Positions 22,705 through 35,970 of a DNA stretch of 64,000 nucleotides are shown one piece after another (the stretch's first letter is position 1; each line of letters begins with the position of its first letter). The notes under the pieces were generated by a model. The model made no database searches and was not told the origin of the DNA. It saw nothing but the letters and a program-made list of their open reading frames with translations. The stretch comes from Pipra filicauda (Eukaryota > Chordata > Aves > Passeriformes > Pipridae), in the NCBI RefSeq assembly GCF_003945595.2, contig NW_024104377.1:868001-932000 (forward strand), in the 5' to 3' direction. The position numbers were made by a program, and so were the translations under genes.

Positions 22705-23942
22705 GTAAGAAGATTAGATGATTTTCCTAGGCATTTACTGGGCTGGCATGTTGCAAATGTTGTTCTCCTACCATATTTCACCTGTAACTCTTCGCTTTCT
22801 CTCAGTGGCATTTTCCACTTGCATTTGCGTTGGTTATCAGTTCTGGTATTTGAAAGTAAACCACGTTCAGCTCTAATCATCTGTCTTCATTTAACGGTGC
22901 CAGCTGGAGAAAGAGAACTACTCATTTGCTTTCGTTGGCTCTCTGAAAAGTCCTCATTGTCCATGCTTTGTTATAGTCTAATTTTCTAATTCTGAAGTAA
23001 TAAAAAATCATCTGCTTTCGTATCATTTAAGAACAAAAATAATTTGTTCTTAAAGGTGTGCATTTTGGTTTAAAAATGCCAAGGAAAAAACCTACAGCTG
23101 CTTTTTAAATGTCCCTTGCAGATATGTTACAAGTTATGCTTTAATTCCCAACTTGCAAAGATATAGTCCAACTTGCTGTTAAACGCAGTGAATTAGTTTG
23201 TCAGTATTTGGGTGTCTTGGCTTTCTTGTATTTGAAAGAACACTTTATGTTTTAAAGCAGCATTGTTTATCAGGATGAGATGATAATGCAGCTTTTCTTG
23301 TGTCAAGCTTTTTTTCAGTAAAGGCATGCTCTCCAATAGTGGCTGGATAAACAGACATCTTAATATTCCTATATTTCTTCTCTGTGCAGAAACATGCCAT
23401 GCATACTAACCTGCTATGCAAAAGCTGTTAATGCCAGCACCACTGCACAAATTGCTTTGAATGCTGTATGCAGAAGGGGGAGAAAACGCTGCTTGTCAGA
23501 TTTGTTGGAATCAATAGCAGCATTTTATTCTTAAAACAATATGTATTCCTTAGCACTTGGTGTAAGTAACAGAGTATAATGCACAGCACCTTTTGAAGCT
23601 CTTTGGCTCTTCTGCTTTTGGATATACAGACCCTAAAGAAAACTGAATTTCAGTGTCAGTTATTTATTTGGAAGATGGAACCAGTCACTAAGGAGTGAGT
23701 AGCTGTGATTCTTGTGGTATTCTGCTAATTGTTTCAGAGACAGCTCAATGTGGCTTGCTTAAAAGTCTATTGATGTCGCTAATTCTTTCCACTGGCATCA
23801 GTGGACTTTGGATTTGGTCCAAGTTGCTCATACTGGGATGATGCCATTTTCAAATAGCTTTTCTTACATGAACAAAGTTACAGAATATCTTTTGTAAGAG
23901 AGTAGTTGCTTCAAATAATTAACTCAATTCTCTTTTCTGCAG
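22705..23942 (+). other. EPB41L3: Intron in the EPB41L3 3' UTR
   Basis: Intron of 1,238 bases between donor GAG|GTAAGA and acceptor TTTTCTGCAG. AT-rich with no recognisable repeat. Confidence 0.8.
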
Positions 23943-25015
23943 GAATAACCTAGATTGCATATGAATCCAGACATGCATACCAGTAGGAATACGAGAGCCT
24001 ATACGGAGTCTCAGTTCCAACATGACTGACTTGTATCTGTCTATGGAAAATTTCAGTACAGAAGAATTGATCTTGACCGTTAATAAAGAAACTGGCAGAG
24101 ATACCTTCCCATAGAAAGCAATCTGAATCAGCAGCAGTTAAACAGTATTGCATGAAGCAACAATAAAATTACAGAAAAGCAGCATTTTTAATTTTCTTAA
24201 AATGTCTAAGTTTTCAGCTATACCTGCACGTTCATAAACAATATAAACAGTGATCTCATGTAACACATAAACAGTTCATGCCTTTCACAGTTTCTGAAAG
24301 TCTAAACAAATTAAAATTTGTTAGGTGGCAAGCCTTTTGTTTATGGATATTGTAAATGAAGATTACCCCCAAAATGCTAGAAGCTGTATAGGTACTGTGT
24401 ATAATGTTTTACCACACATTAGATGTGCCAATAACACAGTTTATTTGGTAAACAACTTGAATCTTATATTTGTTTCATCTGGTTTTATTACTGCCCGATA
24501 AACAATGATGAATCTCTACTCTTATCAAAACATTTAAATGCTTACAAAGTGTGCTTTGTATACCTGAATGAATACCCTATGAGGTAGTAATGATTTTAGT
24601 ATATTAACTTTACCGATTTTTGTCAGCATTGTTCAGAGTCAGCTTCCAGTCACCCTTCACAGATCCTAACCTTGTAAATTGTATGTAGTTATTTTGGAGA
24701 AAAAAAAAAAGAATATCTGTATTTTACTTAGTTTGCAGCTTTAGAAAATTATTAATCTGAAATAACCGTGATGGTTTTCTATTGATTTCCCTTTTGTTCT
24801 CAGAGGAAAAAGAAAATCTGTTTGAGAATCTGGTCAGCATTTACTATCTAGTTCAGAGTCAAGCCTTAACCTGTACAGAACATCCACCAAAAACTCATTA
24901 GTGTCCAGCTCTAATACCCACAGAAGGGATAGCGTCCATTACACTGTCAGCTGCATCACAACACATGGTGAATGTATGTTTCTGCATAGTGAAATAAAAG
25001 TGGTAAATGCATCCA
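23943..25015 (+). other. EPB41L3: EPB41L3 non-coding terminal exon (3' UTR)
   Basis: Starts after a strong acceptor (CTCTTTTCTGCAG) and is AT-rich without a significant reading frame. Two poly(A) signals are visible: AATAAA at 24162-24167 and at 24993-24998. The second is followed by a T/G-rich downstream element (about 25020-25040). A 3' end near 25,015 gives a UTR of about 1.1 kb, a plausible size for this gene. Use of the first signal would give a UTR of about 0.25 kb. The acceptor is clear; the exact end is inferred. Confidence 0.75.
24993..24998 (+). terminator. EPB41L3: Probable EPB41L3 distal poly(A) signal
   Basis: Canonical AATAAA about 1.05 kb into the last exon, followed within 40 bases by GTTCTGTGTCT, a plausible downstream element. 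Confidence 0.6.
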
Positions 25016-28000
25016 AAATCGTATTGTTCTGTGTCTAAAAGCACCTAGAGGTTTTTAATATTCAAAACATCAAAATGTTACATTTGTAGGACACCACAGG
25101 TTTTACTCGTGTGCACAGTAGATGTGTTTTGTCTTCAGCGGCTGACGCTGCACTGTGCAGACAGTGGGAGTTAGCAAAGCATCCGAAGGGATGACGGTGT
25201 TCACCTTTGTGCATATGATGTTAGCAAAGGAAAAGGACTGTTTGGTTCCTTCTGTTTTCTCTGGTTGTGTAAACATTTCACTGAAGCTAAATGAAGGATT
25301 TTGTCATTGCTTAGAAAGTAAAGGACAGTAGGGCTTGATCCAGATCCACTCTCTTTTAGTACATTTGTTCTGAAATATGGATAAAATTCTCTTTAAATCA
25401 GTACTTACTTACGGTTCTCTTTCTGCTCCTTTGCCACATCTCATTGACACTCCCCTGGTAGTTTAAGAGATATATGTAACAATTAATTCACCCTTCAATC
25501 TGTATTTCTTTGCAGTATTGAAAGAAAATGGGTACAAGCAGACTTTTCAGGACATAAAGGGCCAAATTTGCCCTTCGTTGTTTACACAGGGCTCCCTCCC
25601 ATTGAAGTCAATGGATTTGGCTTCATTGGAGAGCAGGATTTGACCCAGTGACTTGTTAATAAATGTTTATTTTCATAATTTAGAAAAAAAAATAGTATAT
25701 ATAGAGAGAATAACCTGTAGATAATAATTAAAAGTAATATCCTGAGGCTTTTAAAGCTTTACCCTTAGTCTCTAAAACATCTTCCTTCCACCAGCCATTC
25801 TTCATGCCTTTAAATCCAGAGTGCTAATGATGTAACACACACCCCCCCCCCCAAACTCCCATCATTGCTCACTTTTCACCTGCTAACCGCCGGTTCGTTG
25901 TGAATTTTGATGGCCCTCTCCTAGTCCAAGAGCATCTCTGTTCTCATCCCTCTGGGTGACAGTAGGCTCAGCTCTCTGGTGCTGCTGGCAGCCAGGGGTG
26001 GAGGAGGTCCTCACCTTGTCTCGGCAGACAGCATGCCAGGTCCTCCCTACTGCATCGGGAGTTTAAAAATAGACTCTGAAGCCATATCGATCCTCCCTCA
26101 GGTGCCCCTCATGTTGTCAGCTAAGGAACAGCATTGTATTACCTCAGAGAGACACGAGGCGATCACACAGCCTTCTCTCCAGAGTTAGCATTATATTTTA
26201 GCATGGCTTGAGGAGATTGTACTCTGGTGATCCTGCACAGTATGTATGCTGTCTAAAGATATTGTGTCATAAGAAGTTAGTCTCCTTGGAAAGGACGCTC
26301 ACCGCTAAGACACAGCCTAAGCACATACAAACTATGAGGAGATGAGAGTGGACAGGCAAGGACATCTCAGTGCCACTGTTGGTAGTAGACCCTTGTTTGG
26401 GGGATGGTTCCTGGAAGTGATGGCTTTGGTGTTTGTTAGAAACTGTTTCTTGGGTTGTCTACCTAATGCTGTGCCACATGAAATAAAGAGCACCTGCCTG
26501 TTTCTACCAACCATCTTTTGTCTCCGTCTCTTCTCATTTATTGTTGGTCTTTGTCTGGCCTCTCGACGTAAAACAGCTTAGAAAACAAACCATCAAATAT
26601 TGTGTTACTTGAAAACACCATTGCCAACACAGGCAGCAGTACAGGAGACAGACTCACTTGCTACAACTGGAGTCACAGCTTCAGCCCTACACTCTGCACC
26701 ATTGTAGTAAGGGAGCCAGATGTCCGGGCAGGGCTTTGCACACCAGGCAAGAGTGGGCATCACAAGTGATCACAGCAATTGTGACCATTACAGATACAGA
26801 AAGAGTGAATACATCGCCTTGGCATTTTTTAAGGTTTTTTGAAATCCCTTAACAGTTATCCCTCTGAAGTTTTTTTAAGGCTGTCTCATCACAAATGACA
26901 AGTAATGGTATTTCTGTGCTCAAGCACACATAAAAAAAATTAATAAACTTCTAAATCCATATAGTAGATCAGAGCAAGGATTTAACAGCTTGGCCCTGTT
27001 TCTTCCCAGAGCAGATTTAGACAGCTGGTGAGATGATGTGGTTAACCTGTACAACAATTTGTATCTACTAAAATTACAGCTCCTTATAAATAGTTCTTCA
27101 TGACATATAAATTGTACATTGAGTCCAGGCTTCAGTTTGGTAATCACACTGGCAAGTCTTGCTGCAGGTTTCTTGCCTTAAACCAAAATAGTTCTGTTGT
27201 TTAAGATCATAAGGCCCATTTACAAGCTTCACCTTTACACATTCCCTCTTCACAGGTAATAATGGTGAGATAACGAAATTCATTCCCCTTTTTTGTACTG
27301 GAACAACAATGGTCTAAATTCTGCAGAGCTAGGAATCAAACCTTTATTTTTCATTATTTTTCCTAGTTATTTAAAGTTTGTGACATGCCTGAGGCAATGG
27401 TGAGATATGTTGCACGATTATATTTTTTAATGTTTGTTGAACACACCAGAAGCACATACTATATACTGTATTGCCCCAAAAAAATTCCACTAAATCAACC
27501 ACATGCTCAATCAAACTGGCCAGCACCATTTTTATATTGTTATTTTATTGTTATTGTTGTTTTATATTGTTAGTTACCATACAGTCTGAGATGCTACACA
27601 AAAAACTGTCTCAAATAAACGAAGTTCAAACTTAAACCAAAGGAAAGGCTATTTTCATTTGACTTTAGCTATTATAAAGCATTAAGAAGAAAATTTTTTC
27701 AAGGTACATATATCGCAAACTTTGGCCCACTGTTTTGAAATTTGATCTTAGCTCTTCTCTATTGTTAACTTTAAGGAAAATCTTTAATTGGGCAATATCT
27801 CATTCCCTGGTCTTAGATCCACTTTTACCTGAAGTACATGAAAGAGTAAAAATTGACTAATGAGAAAAAGTTAAAAACAATTGTTGAATTCTCTTTTTTT
27901 CCCATTCCATGATGTAATGAAGCAGACACTTGTTTTTAAATATTTTCTGTTGGTACTGAACTTCCTTCAGTTCACTTTACTGATCTAGTCTCCTGAGATG

Positions 28001-28532
28001 TCTTTGTAATTTTCTTTTGCTCCTGAAACTCCCTGTCTCTAGTAACAGGCTTTCAGGGTTGATGTTTTCTGTGGCCATGTGCTTATCAAATGACACAAAA
28101 CTCTTCACTGAGTGGAATAAGACCAAAGTCCTCTCAAACATCCATCCTCTCAAAAGATCTGGGGCTGGATGGACATGAAGAAGGGCTACATATGATAACA
28201 GGAGCTGAGCTGGACCTCCTACAGATCCCTGTATAGATCCCAAGATATAGTGCTGGTTTGAGGTACTATGGATGGACTATGGGTGGACTAATGCACAACT
28301 GTGAGAAACGCTATCTCCATTGCTTATACTATTTTTAAAGAGAGAAGAAATTAAGCACTTTTCTTAAATCTATAGATTCCAAAGGCTATGTCAGTCTTAC
28401 ACTGCAAATAGTGGTTTGCTGTGTCTTTTGTCGCTAGTGTTATGCCACATCAGGAAAGAGTCTGCCCATGGTTGCTCTGGTCCCTCAGAGCAACACAAAA
28501 TACCACTTTTCCTAGCAAAACCTTGGTCATAC
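25016..28532. other. Intergenic sequence
   Basis: No supported gene. It contains the MITE-like palindrome at 25559-25646 and an 11-base C run (25842-25852), and is otherwise unremarkable. Open frames such as 25979-26188, 26342-26581 and 27977-28243 show no domain or similarity. Confidence 0.7.
25559..25646. mobile_element. Short palindromic MITE-like repeat
   Basis: The left end GGGCCAAATTTGCCCT and the right end AGAGCAGGATTTGACCC are imperfect inverted repeats around a core with CCCATTGAAGTCAATGG. This pattern is the old palindromic interspersed repeat common in reptile and bird genomes, probably a non-autonomous DNA transposon. The family assignment is from memory. Confidence 0.6.
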
Positions 28533-29657
28533 ACTTATGTGGCAGTTTGAGCCACATTAGAAATCCAAAATCCAATTTCCAGGCTTCCCCACCCCTTCCC
28601 ACAATTTATCTAAACGCTGAAGAGAAAACTTTCAGGCAAGAGGCTTCTGTAGGGGAAAGGGGAAGTATTTACATTTATTTACGCAAATAAATATACTGTA
28701 CAAACTAAAAGCAACCATATATATATATTATTACACTTCTATCAGTCCCTTTGAAGCTTCTCCTTTTAACTTTAGTCCAGGAAAAACCTTTTCAGGCTGA
28801 TAAGTAACCAGTCTCTCTCTTGTGGGAGTGTTCAGGGCCCCTGAACACTCCCTCACCAACCTCCAGCTGTTTGCTGCAGTCTTTTCTCCTCACGAAGTCC
28901 AAGAAGATAGCTTTAAGTCCGTCCTCTCATACCTTGGTTTGTAGGCTGCTGTAGTTCAGTCAGTTTATCAACGTCCTCTGAGTCAGTTTTCAGCTGCCCC
29001 CAGTCAAACCTCTGTAGGGCAACTCCCGAGCCCTTTGGCCCATCTCCAATTCTTGCCCGAAGTTCTTCCAACTGTTGCAATGAATCACAACTGTTTCTCC
29101 TGGCAACCGAGCCTCCTCCTCTGGCCTGTCTCCTGGCTTAGCTTCAATACTAAGCCTTAAATTCCACCCCCCACCAGCCTCAATGCAGTGTGAGGGGGAA
29201 AAGCTCCCTAGCCTTGGCCACAGGCAGCTCAGTCAAGTTATACACCGTCCCAAGCGTCCCGCAGCTGCGGGGTGGGGGAAGAGGGCCTGGCCTCCTTGCA
29301 AGGGGCCTGCCTCTCCCTCTTACCTCAGGTGCTGTGAATCTCTTCTTTCACAACACACACTCATTTCAATGCTGCCTCCAACTCTGGCCTAGGCCGAGTT
29401 GGGGGCCGCAGGGCTCCCCTTCCCGCCTGGAGGGGGGGGGAAGAAGGAGTCCAGCCACCCCCTGGCCTTCTACACCTACACGCAGCAGACACCAACAGAA
29501 ATTGCCAGCAGCTTCCGGTGCTGTGTATATATGATTTTTTAGCAGAAGCGAACAAGACGAGTGGTGGTTGACTCTCCAGGGAACACTGCCCTGGCACCCA
29601 ATCACCTCTGAGCCCCCAACTCTCAGGGAGGGGTCAATCTTAACCCATGACAACTTA
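28533..29657 (-). mobile_element. Solo LTR of an endogenous retrovirus, with ACTTA target-site duplication
   Basis: The LTR proper is 28538-29652 (1,115 bases). On the - strand it begins TGTCATGGGTTAAGATTGAC and ends in CA, so the + strand shows TG at 28538 and CA at 29651-29652. The five bases before it (28533-28537) and after it (29653-29657) are both ACTTA, a perfect target-site duplication. The start is typical of avian ERVL-type LTRs. Inside, an AATAAA on the - strand lies near 28680, about 140 bases from the LTR 3' end, and a TATA-like CATATATA near 29530. No gag, pol or env remains, so it is a solo LTR left by recombination between two LTRs. It is GC-rich and unlike its flanks. Confidence 0.9.
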
Positions 29658-32600
29658 AAAAGACCCTTTGTAGTTACGCATCTTTTAGTTCCATTTCAAG
29701 GATTTACATTTAAATAAACAATGGGGCGCATTGCTATTAGTTTTCATATAAAAATATTTTCCACAAGTTTCTGTATTCATTAACTGAAAGCAGATTATTC
29801 CATTATCTTGGAAGTACTGTTAGCCCTTCTTCATACTGTACATTACTCTGGTTTATGCCATTTGATTCCACCTCCACCCTTTTTTCTGTCTCACATTCAA
29901 CATCAGTGCTGTTTCTCAATTAGAACTAATGGCTCCTGTAAAGACAGTTGGAACAGAATTTCAAAAATTCTGTTTTAAATGAAAACCAGTACGCTCAAAT
30001 TACACAAAAAAAAAGTCAGTCAACTCTCTTTCATCATCTCGTGTTCCCAAAGGCAGCTATAACCTCCATAAACCAGTGACCTCACTCTTGCAGCTGAAAT
30101 GACCATCAGTCATTGTAAGCAGGATTAATGGCCTGTTCTTTGAGAATGACTACAGTGACATAAAGTGGAAAAGAAAAATGAGAAAGGGTACTGACACTGG
30201 AAATTGTTTTCATTTTTAAACACATTAGACTTTTATCTCGACAGTCTACTAGCTCTGTTTTCTCCAGTGCAAAACTTAAAGAAGAACCTTTTATTCTTGA
30301 CCGAGGGAGGCCAAGGGATGGGAGGCGAACTGGGTTTCTCCAGAGTTTACTAGGCATTTCTTTTCCATTTTCTAGAAGTAACTTTGCTGTCTGCTGTGTT
30401 GTGGTGTACCATGACTCTCAACTTCTGTGCACAAGCAAAGCTCGGGCAATGTCAACTAGTTGGAACTGCAAAACACATATCCCAGAACGAATGGAGCTTT
30501 GGGGCTGCCTGAATTACAACTCAGAGCAGCGTGTTTCCACACAAGCCCTGCTTTACAGTGCACATGTTAAGTACTGAGCATGTGTTATTTGATGAATAAT
30601 CCTGTGTGACTATAGTGTAAAAAGGACAAGATTATACAGAGCATATGATGGGGCTCACAGAAGGGTGTGTCATAAATTGTACAACAGAGCAAAGAAAAAA
30701 ATGAAAGCAATATATCTGAGTGTACAAAAGCAAATCATTAAGAAACCTTCAAAGCCTCTTCCAGTAGGAAGATCATAGCTAGTATGATGATACTGTTTAA
30801 TTAAATCAATAATATTACCAGTACAGATGTCCTTCCTCAGTGGATTTAGGAGGCTGTTTCTCAGACATTGGTTTTCTGGCCAAACAGTTGATGGATTTGG
30901 CATACAAAGGTTTCTAAAGGCATTTATATTCCTTTAGTCCAATCTCCAATCTATATACAACTTACATACCCATCAATCTTTTTATATAGTCACAGAGGTG
31001 TTGACAGTTTAACGGCCCATTTCTAAAACACCTAAATCCTAAGATGGACTAAAACAAACACATTTCCACAGAACATTATTTGTTCTAATAGTATTTTGAT
31101 GAAATCATCTTTGAATATGGATTAAGCAAAGGATCTTTGTTTTGGTTTGGTTTTTTCCATTCAAAATGCCATCTGGTTATTGACATGTAAGAAGATTTTT
31201 TTTCCTGTAATCAGATGACATGTCAGTACAGATACCTTTTGTCATATTGATCTATAAAAGTGAAAATGTAGCATGAAAACACTGCAATGTGTGGCCTGAT
31301 AATACAGAAATAAAAGACTGTCTTGAATATCTGTGTAATGTGGTTCTGTGATGAGGAAGCTTCTGCAGACTCTCAGAATACAGCCTGTAATAGTTATCGT
31401 ACCCCTTCCCAATTATTTTAAATTCTTTTTGTCCCTTCTTGCTTTCTTTCATATTCTCCAATGTAACCCATCTGTCTTTGATCTATCAGGCTCCTCTCTT
31501 GTGCATCCTCTCTCCCTTCCAACTTCATGGCTTTTAAGCAGACTGCATCTGCTGCTTCTCTTTGCATTCATTCTGCTGTTACATCTTATCCCACCTATCA
31601 ACCTTCTTTAAAGTCTTGCTAGTTCTCTCTGTCCTGCAGTGTTCCCCAGTCATCCCTAACCACCTCAGCTCCTACAATGACGGTACATCCAACCCTTAAG
31701 TGTGTATTTCTTTGCTTTCATATCTCTCTTCAAATTTCAGTCTTGTTTCATTCTTTTCATCACTGGTGTCTTTCCCATAAATGATTTTACAGTACTCCCT
31801 TTGATTTATTTTTTTTTTGTAGACATTTTCTCCCTCTTCAGCCTTCATGTGATCTCTTTCAGTATTTGCCAATTTTCTCTCGCATTGACACTTGGACCTT
31901 TCATGTTTTCTGGTCCATTAGCTTTAATGGATTGTCATCTGCTTTCAGACCTTTTAAACCCCATCCTGACTTTCCCGCACCTCTTTCTGACCTGTCACTG
32001 AAAAGCATGCACGATGGAAATCCTGCAGATAGTTTTCCTTAAGTGCAAAAACATTTATTTTCTCTAACAATGTTAAACCACACTCTTGTATTTAAATAAA
32101 TCCTTCCCCCAAGTAGACAATATACATGATGCCTGTTGCGTCTGCTTCTTTCAGCATGAGCTCTTACCCATGCTTTCCAAGGAGAGCATAATTAACAAGC
32201 AGAATGGCTATTACCATCCTCTCAAATTCCTCTTAATTCTCAATTTCCACTTGCCCTTTTCACAGACATAGAAGTTTTTTGTCTACTTCAACTTCTGAAA
32301 GCCTCAATACATCCTCATGATTGCATCCCAAGGCATCTTTCTCCTCAAAAATATCAGCTTTATTTCCTAAATTTTTAGTTCCTCTCACTGTAAAAATGTC
32401 TGCTCTGGTCTCCAGCAACTCTCAATTTCATATCCAGTATCATGTTGTCAGCATTATCTAGAGCTACTCTCTTCCATTCTGGAAGCCAGCATGTTTTCCC
32501 CCACAGCAGCTCTTCTCCAGGCTCAGGACCAGTACATTTCTGTTGTTCTCCATGACTTGTCCTCTCTATAGACACATACCCCACTTTTCTATCTTAATCC

Positions 32601-35600
32601 TGTCTTCTCCATGTTCAGTTAAGTCCTTTTGACCCTCTTTTAGCAACAGGCTCTCTTTGGAGCTTATGGCGTGCACCCTATCTCCCTTTACACTGCCTTG
32701 CTGTGATTCTCCAGGAATGTGGATTCAGCCCATATTTCTGTCCAGCTTAATAAAAAGAAGATAAGTATTACTTCTATTCAACCAATTTGTGTGTATTTAC
32801 AGCTGCAGCACTGTTTAGTAGAAACAGCTCTGCTATTTGTGTAACCACATTATGACTTCTGTGTGAAGTCAAAATGGAGACACTCCCAGGAAATGAGATA
32901 TTTGTTAGTGTGTGAGAATAAAGAGGTAACATCATCGCTATATTGATGGCAAAACTGTTTTGGCATAACAGCCAGTTTTATTTCCACCTATAAAGTTGCC
33001 CCATGACCAAATGGTTGTCTTCAGTAGGGCCCAACATTGCACGATCTCTGAACTGGAGCTGGTTTCTGCCTGATTTGCTCAGAGCAAGTGCTGAGGAATG
33101 GGACTGTTTCCTCCCATTCTAATACTTATCGCCCTTACTTAAAGCCTAGGAATGCAAAGAAATCTTCTGATCCATGTGAGTCAGGCTGTTATGACACAGG
33201 CTGGCCAAGTCAGGTATCAACTCACTGATTACATGCGTTGGCACATTTGTACTAAAATGGTGCATCAGCACTATTTATTCAGTCATGCCACTAAGCTCTC
33301 CTTCAGTGCATTTAATGATGTAGGAAGGGGATGAGATAGCAAAAGAGATAGCCTTGTGGGTGACAGAAACCTTGGCTGACACCCGGCATGTTCCACCTGT
33401 GTTGTCAAGTACATCAATCATTTCAGCAATAAAAGCTAATGAATGTTGGGACAACAGTAGCACCAGTAGCACCAGTTGGGTCCCTACCCAAATTTTTATC
33501 ATTATATGTCCTTGTTTGACCAGAAATATATGTACAGTGTGGGGACTTGATTCCAGTTTCTCCAGTGAAGTATGTTAATTTCCTTTTGACCACTAACCCT
33601 GCAGCATCAGGAAAGACACCTGGTACTGTGGCAGGCCAAAACCCATTGCTCTAGTGATTTGGAATAAAGTGTTTTGTCACAGGAAAAGTAATTTGACCAA
33701 AGCTAAAACCTACCAGTGATGGGTGGAAAAAACCCTACCCACAGCCTTAACAAAATTCCTCTAACAGCAGCAGTATTGTTCACATGTTATGGTGGAGAAA
33801 TCAATTCCTTCACTGTGTATGATGGAACTTATTTTTGAGCCTGGGGAAGATGATGTGACTGAGATATAAGGTAGTTGGTAATAGTTCAGCACCAAGAAAG
33901 CTACTTCTTATGACTGAGTCTCAGTAAAAAGACTGCGCCATCATGTCAAACTCTGTGCTGTGTCTACAGAACTAATTCTGTGCTTCTTTAAGGCAAAAGC
34001 AAGGGTGACAGAGGGTTAGAAAAATCTTGTGGCTGTTCATACAAGAACTATCACATAGAAAAAAGAAAACCTCCAAACACATGCAAGTAAAATAAGGGAG
34101 TAGTGTTGTAGCATGAGGTGATACAGAACAAACAATAGCTATGTGGGTTTTGTAAAAACCTTTTTTTTTTTTTAAGGAAAATTAGGTAGGGGGGCAATGC
34201 TAATCCAGGACTTCTGTAGAGAGAACACAACCTCTTTGTCTAAGTGTCACTTGGTAAAATAATAGATCAGACAAAATGTTGTACTGCAGGAGTAACAAAA
34301 TGATCATATATGCAATACAACATATCTCTTCTGTTAGTATGTATGAATAGAAATAGGAATAGAAAAGGCCATCCCCATAATGTTGCTAGGTTCCACAGAT
34401 GCCTTCAGTGTGTATACTAAGCCATAATTCTAATCATGTCTTTTGATACCAAAAACTCTCTTATTATTTTTAATGTATACCAGTGAGAAACTAGGGGGAA
34501 GATGGTCTAAATCCAATGCCTGCAGACCTCCAATTCCTGTGAATTTTACAGCTGGTGATGGCTCATTCATGAGCACAAATGTCAAGGGGTTTCATGATGC
34601 AGCAGTATTTGCATATGTATTTTCCCCTTCATAAACAGAGGATGAAACTACACACATGAAACTACAAATTCTGTGAGCAAGATTGAAGTATTTCAACACT
34701 AAACCAGTAATACCTACATAAAATTATGCAAAGCAGCTATTGCTGAGACTCCCAAGTGATCTGATTTTGGCTATACATACTTTCATAATGATCCACCTTA
34801 AATTCTCTACTTGGTCCAAGAAGACCTCTGCTTGCTCAACTACGCTGGCAAGTAGGTTTGTTATATGTCAGTTGGTAAAGCAAACATTGTTTGTCAAAAC
34901 TAATGTCTACTGTGTTGGCACCAACAATTAAAACTCCCCAATATCGGTCTCTCCTCCAGCACTGTTTCCCTGCCAAGGAAAGAAATAATGATCTTTTGAG
35001 ACAGCATTTGTATCTAAGACTTTCTAGTATAGATGCCTCATCCTCTGTATCCATTTTTTTCACAGGGGAAGAAAAAATAGCAGGCAGTAGGGTTTCTCTC
35101 TTGATTCTTTTGGGAATATACTGATGGATAGAAGTCATTAATCCCATGCAGGTTTTGCTTCTGACAGGGCAAGCCCTTGTCCTCAGAAGATGTGATATTT
35201 GAGAGCATTTGATCTGTTAGTGTCTTTTCTACCTGGTTTGCATCAATTTCCTCACCAGCCTTTCCTGCCCAGTTACACTTTAATCTAGAACTGCAGCAGG
35301 GGGAGAAACCAGCCTCTCCTTGTTCTGTTTCTGCTTTCTGTATCCCTCCCAGATATTCTACAGTGTTTCTCACTGTATGCATTACAGGACCCTTGGCACT
35401 CAGCACCCACCATCATCCTTCTTCTAAAAAAGTTTTCATCTCGATCTTTTCTCTCTGGGATGGAGTCATGGCCAGGCGTCACATTGAGCTTTACTCTCAT
35501 ATTCCTGGTAAAAGGAAATAGGGACACAAGTCACAAGACCTGAAGATCTGACCTTACTGGTCTACTGAATTCAACCTACAAATACAATATTGCTACTACC

Positions 35601-35970
35601 TTGCTGTCAGAAATTTTCATAGGCATCCTTATCCATGCAAGGTGACAGGGAAACTCTCTGCATGTGTACTTAGTTGTCAGCCAATACCTGCAGCCTGCTC
35701 AGAGCCTGCTATGATAGCAGTCAGAGCTAGGATCTTCCCACATTATAAAAACCCATATACTGGGTCCCAGTCCCTTTGGTGAGTATGACCAAGCACTAAT
35801 CTTTCCGTTGGCAGAAGAGAAGTGCATACAATAGCTACCTAAAGAGAAGTTCAAACATAAATAATGTAACGCCCTCCTCTGCTTTTTTCTATTTTTATTT
35901 TTATTCAGTGATAGCTTCAATATATCTATACCCATTTATCAAATGCCCACCATCATTTATAATTCTTTAT
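29658..35970. other. Intergenic sequence
   Basis: About 6.3 kb without a supported gene. The stretch 31390-32750 is unusually pyrimidine-rich on the + strand. No recognisable repeat family. Open frames such as 31348-31611, 31702-32001 and 35038-35406 are long only because of base composition. Confidence 0.65.

Larger units (their letters stand above)
1..25020 (+). other. EPB41L3: EPB41L3 gene, 3' half (transcription unit, partial)
   Basis: This span holds the downstream exons of band 4.1-like protein 3 (4.1B/DAL-1), a scaffold that links membrane proteins such as cell adhesion molecules to spectrin and actin under the plasma membrane. The FERM and FERM-adjacent domains are encoded left of the window. 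Here one sees, in order, the U2 region, a large hydrophobic cassette, the spectrin-actin-binding region, the U3 region and the conserved 4.1 C-terminal domain. Exons were placed by AG/GT splice sites, matching phases and strong peptide similarity to mammalian 4.1B. All internal junctions in the window are phase 0 except the first exon, which starts in phase 1, so most exons can be skipped without a frameshift. That fits a gene family known for heavy alternative splicing. Confidence 0.95.

Noticed and set aside
29183..29653. Overlapping frames on both strands near 29.2-29.6 kb
   Set aside because: They fall inside the antisense solo LTR 28538-29652 and show no domain.
31348..32271. Series of + strand frames (87, 99 and 61 codons) in the pyrimidine-rich block
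   Set aside because: The peptides are Leu/Phe/Ser-rich as expected from C/T-rich DNA, with no conserved motif or splice pattern.
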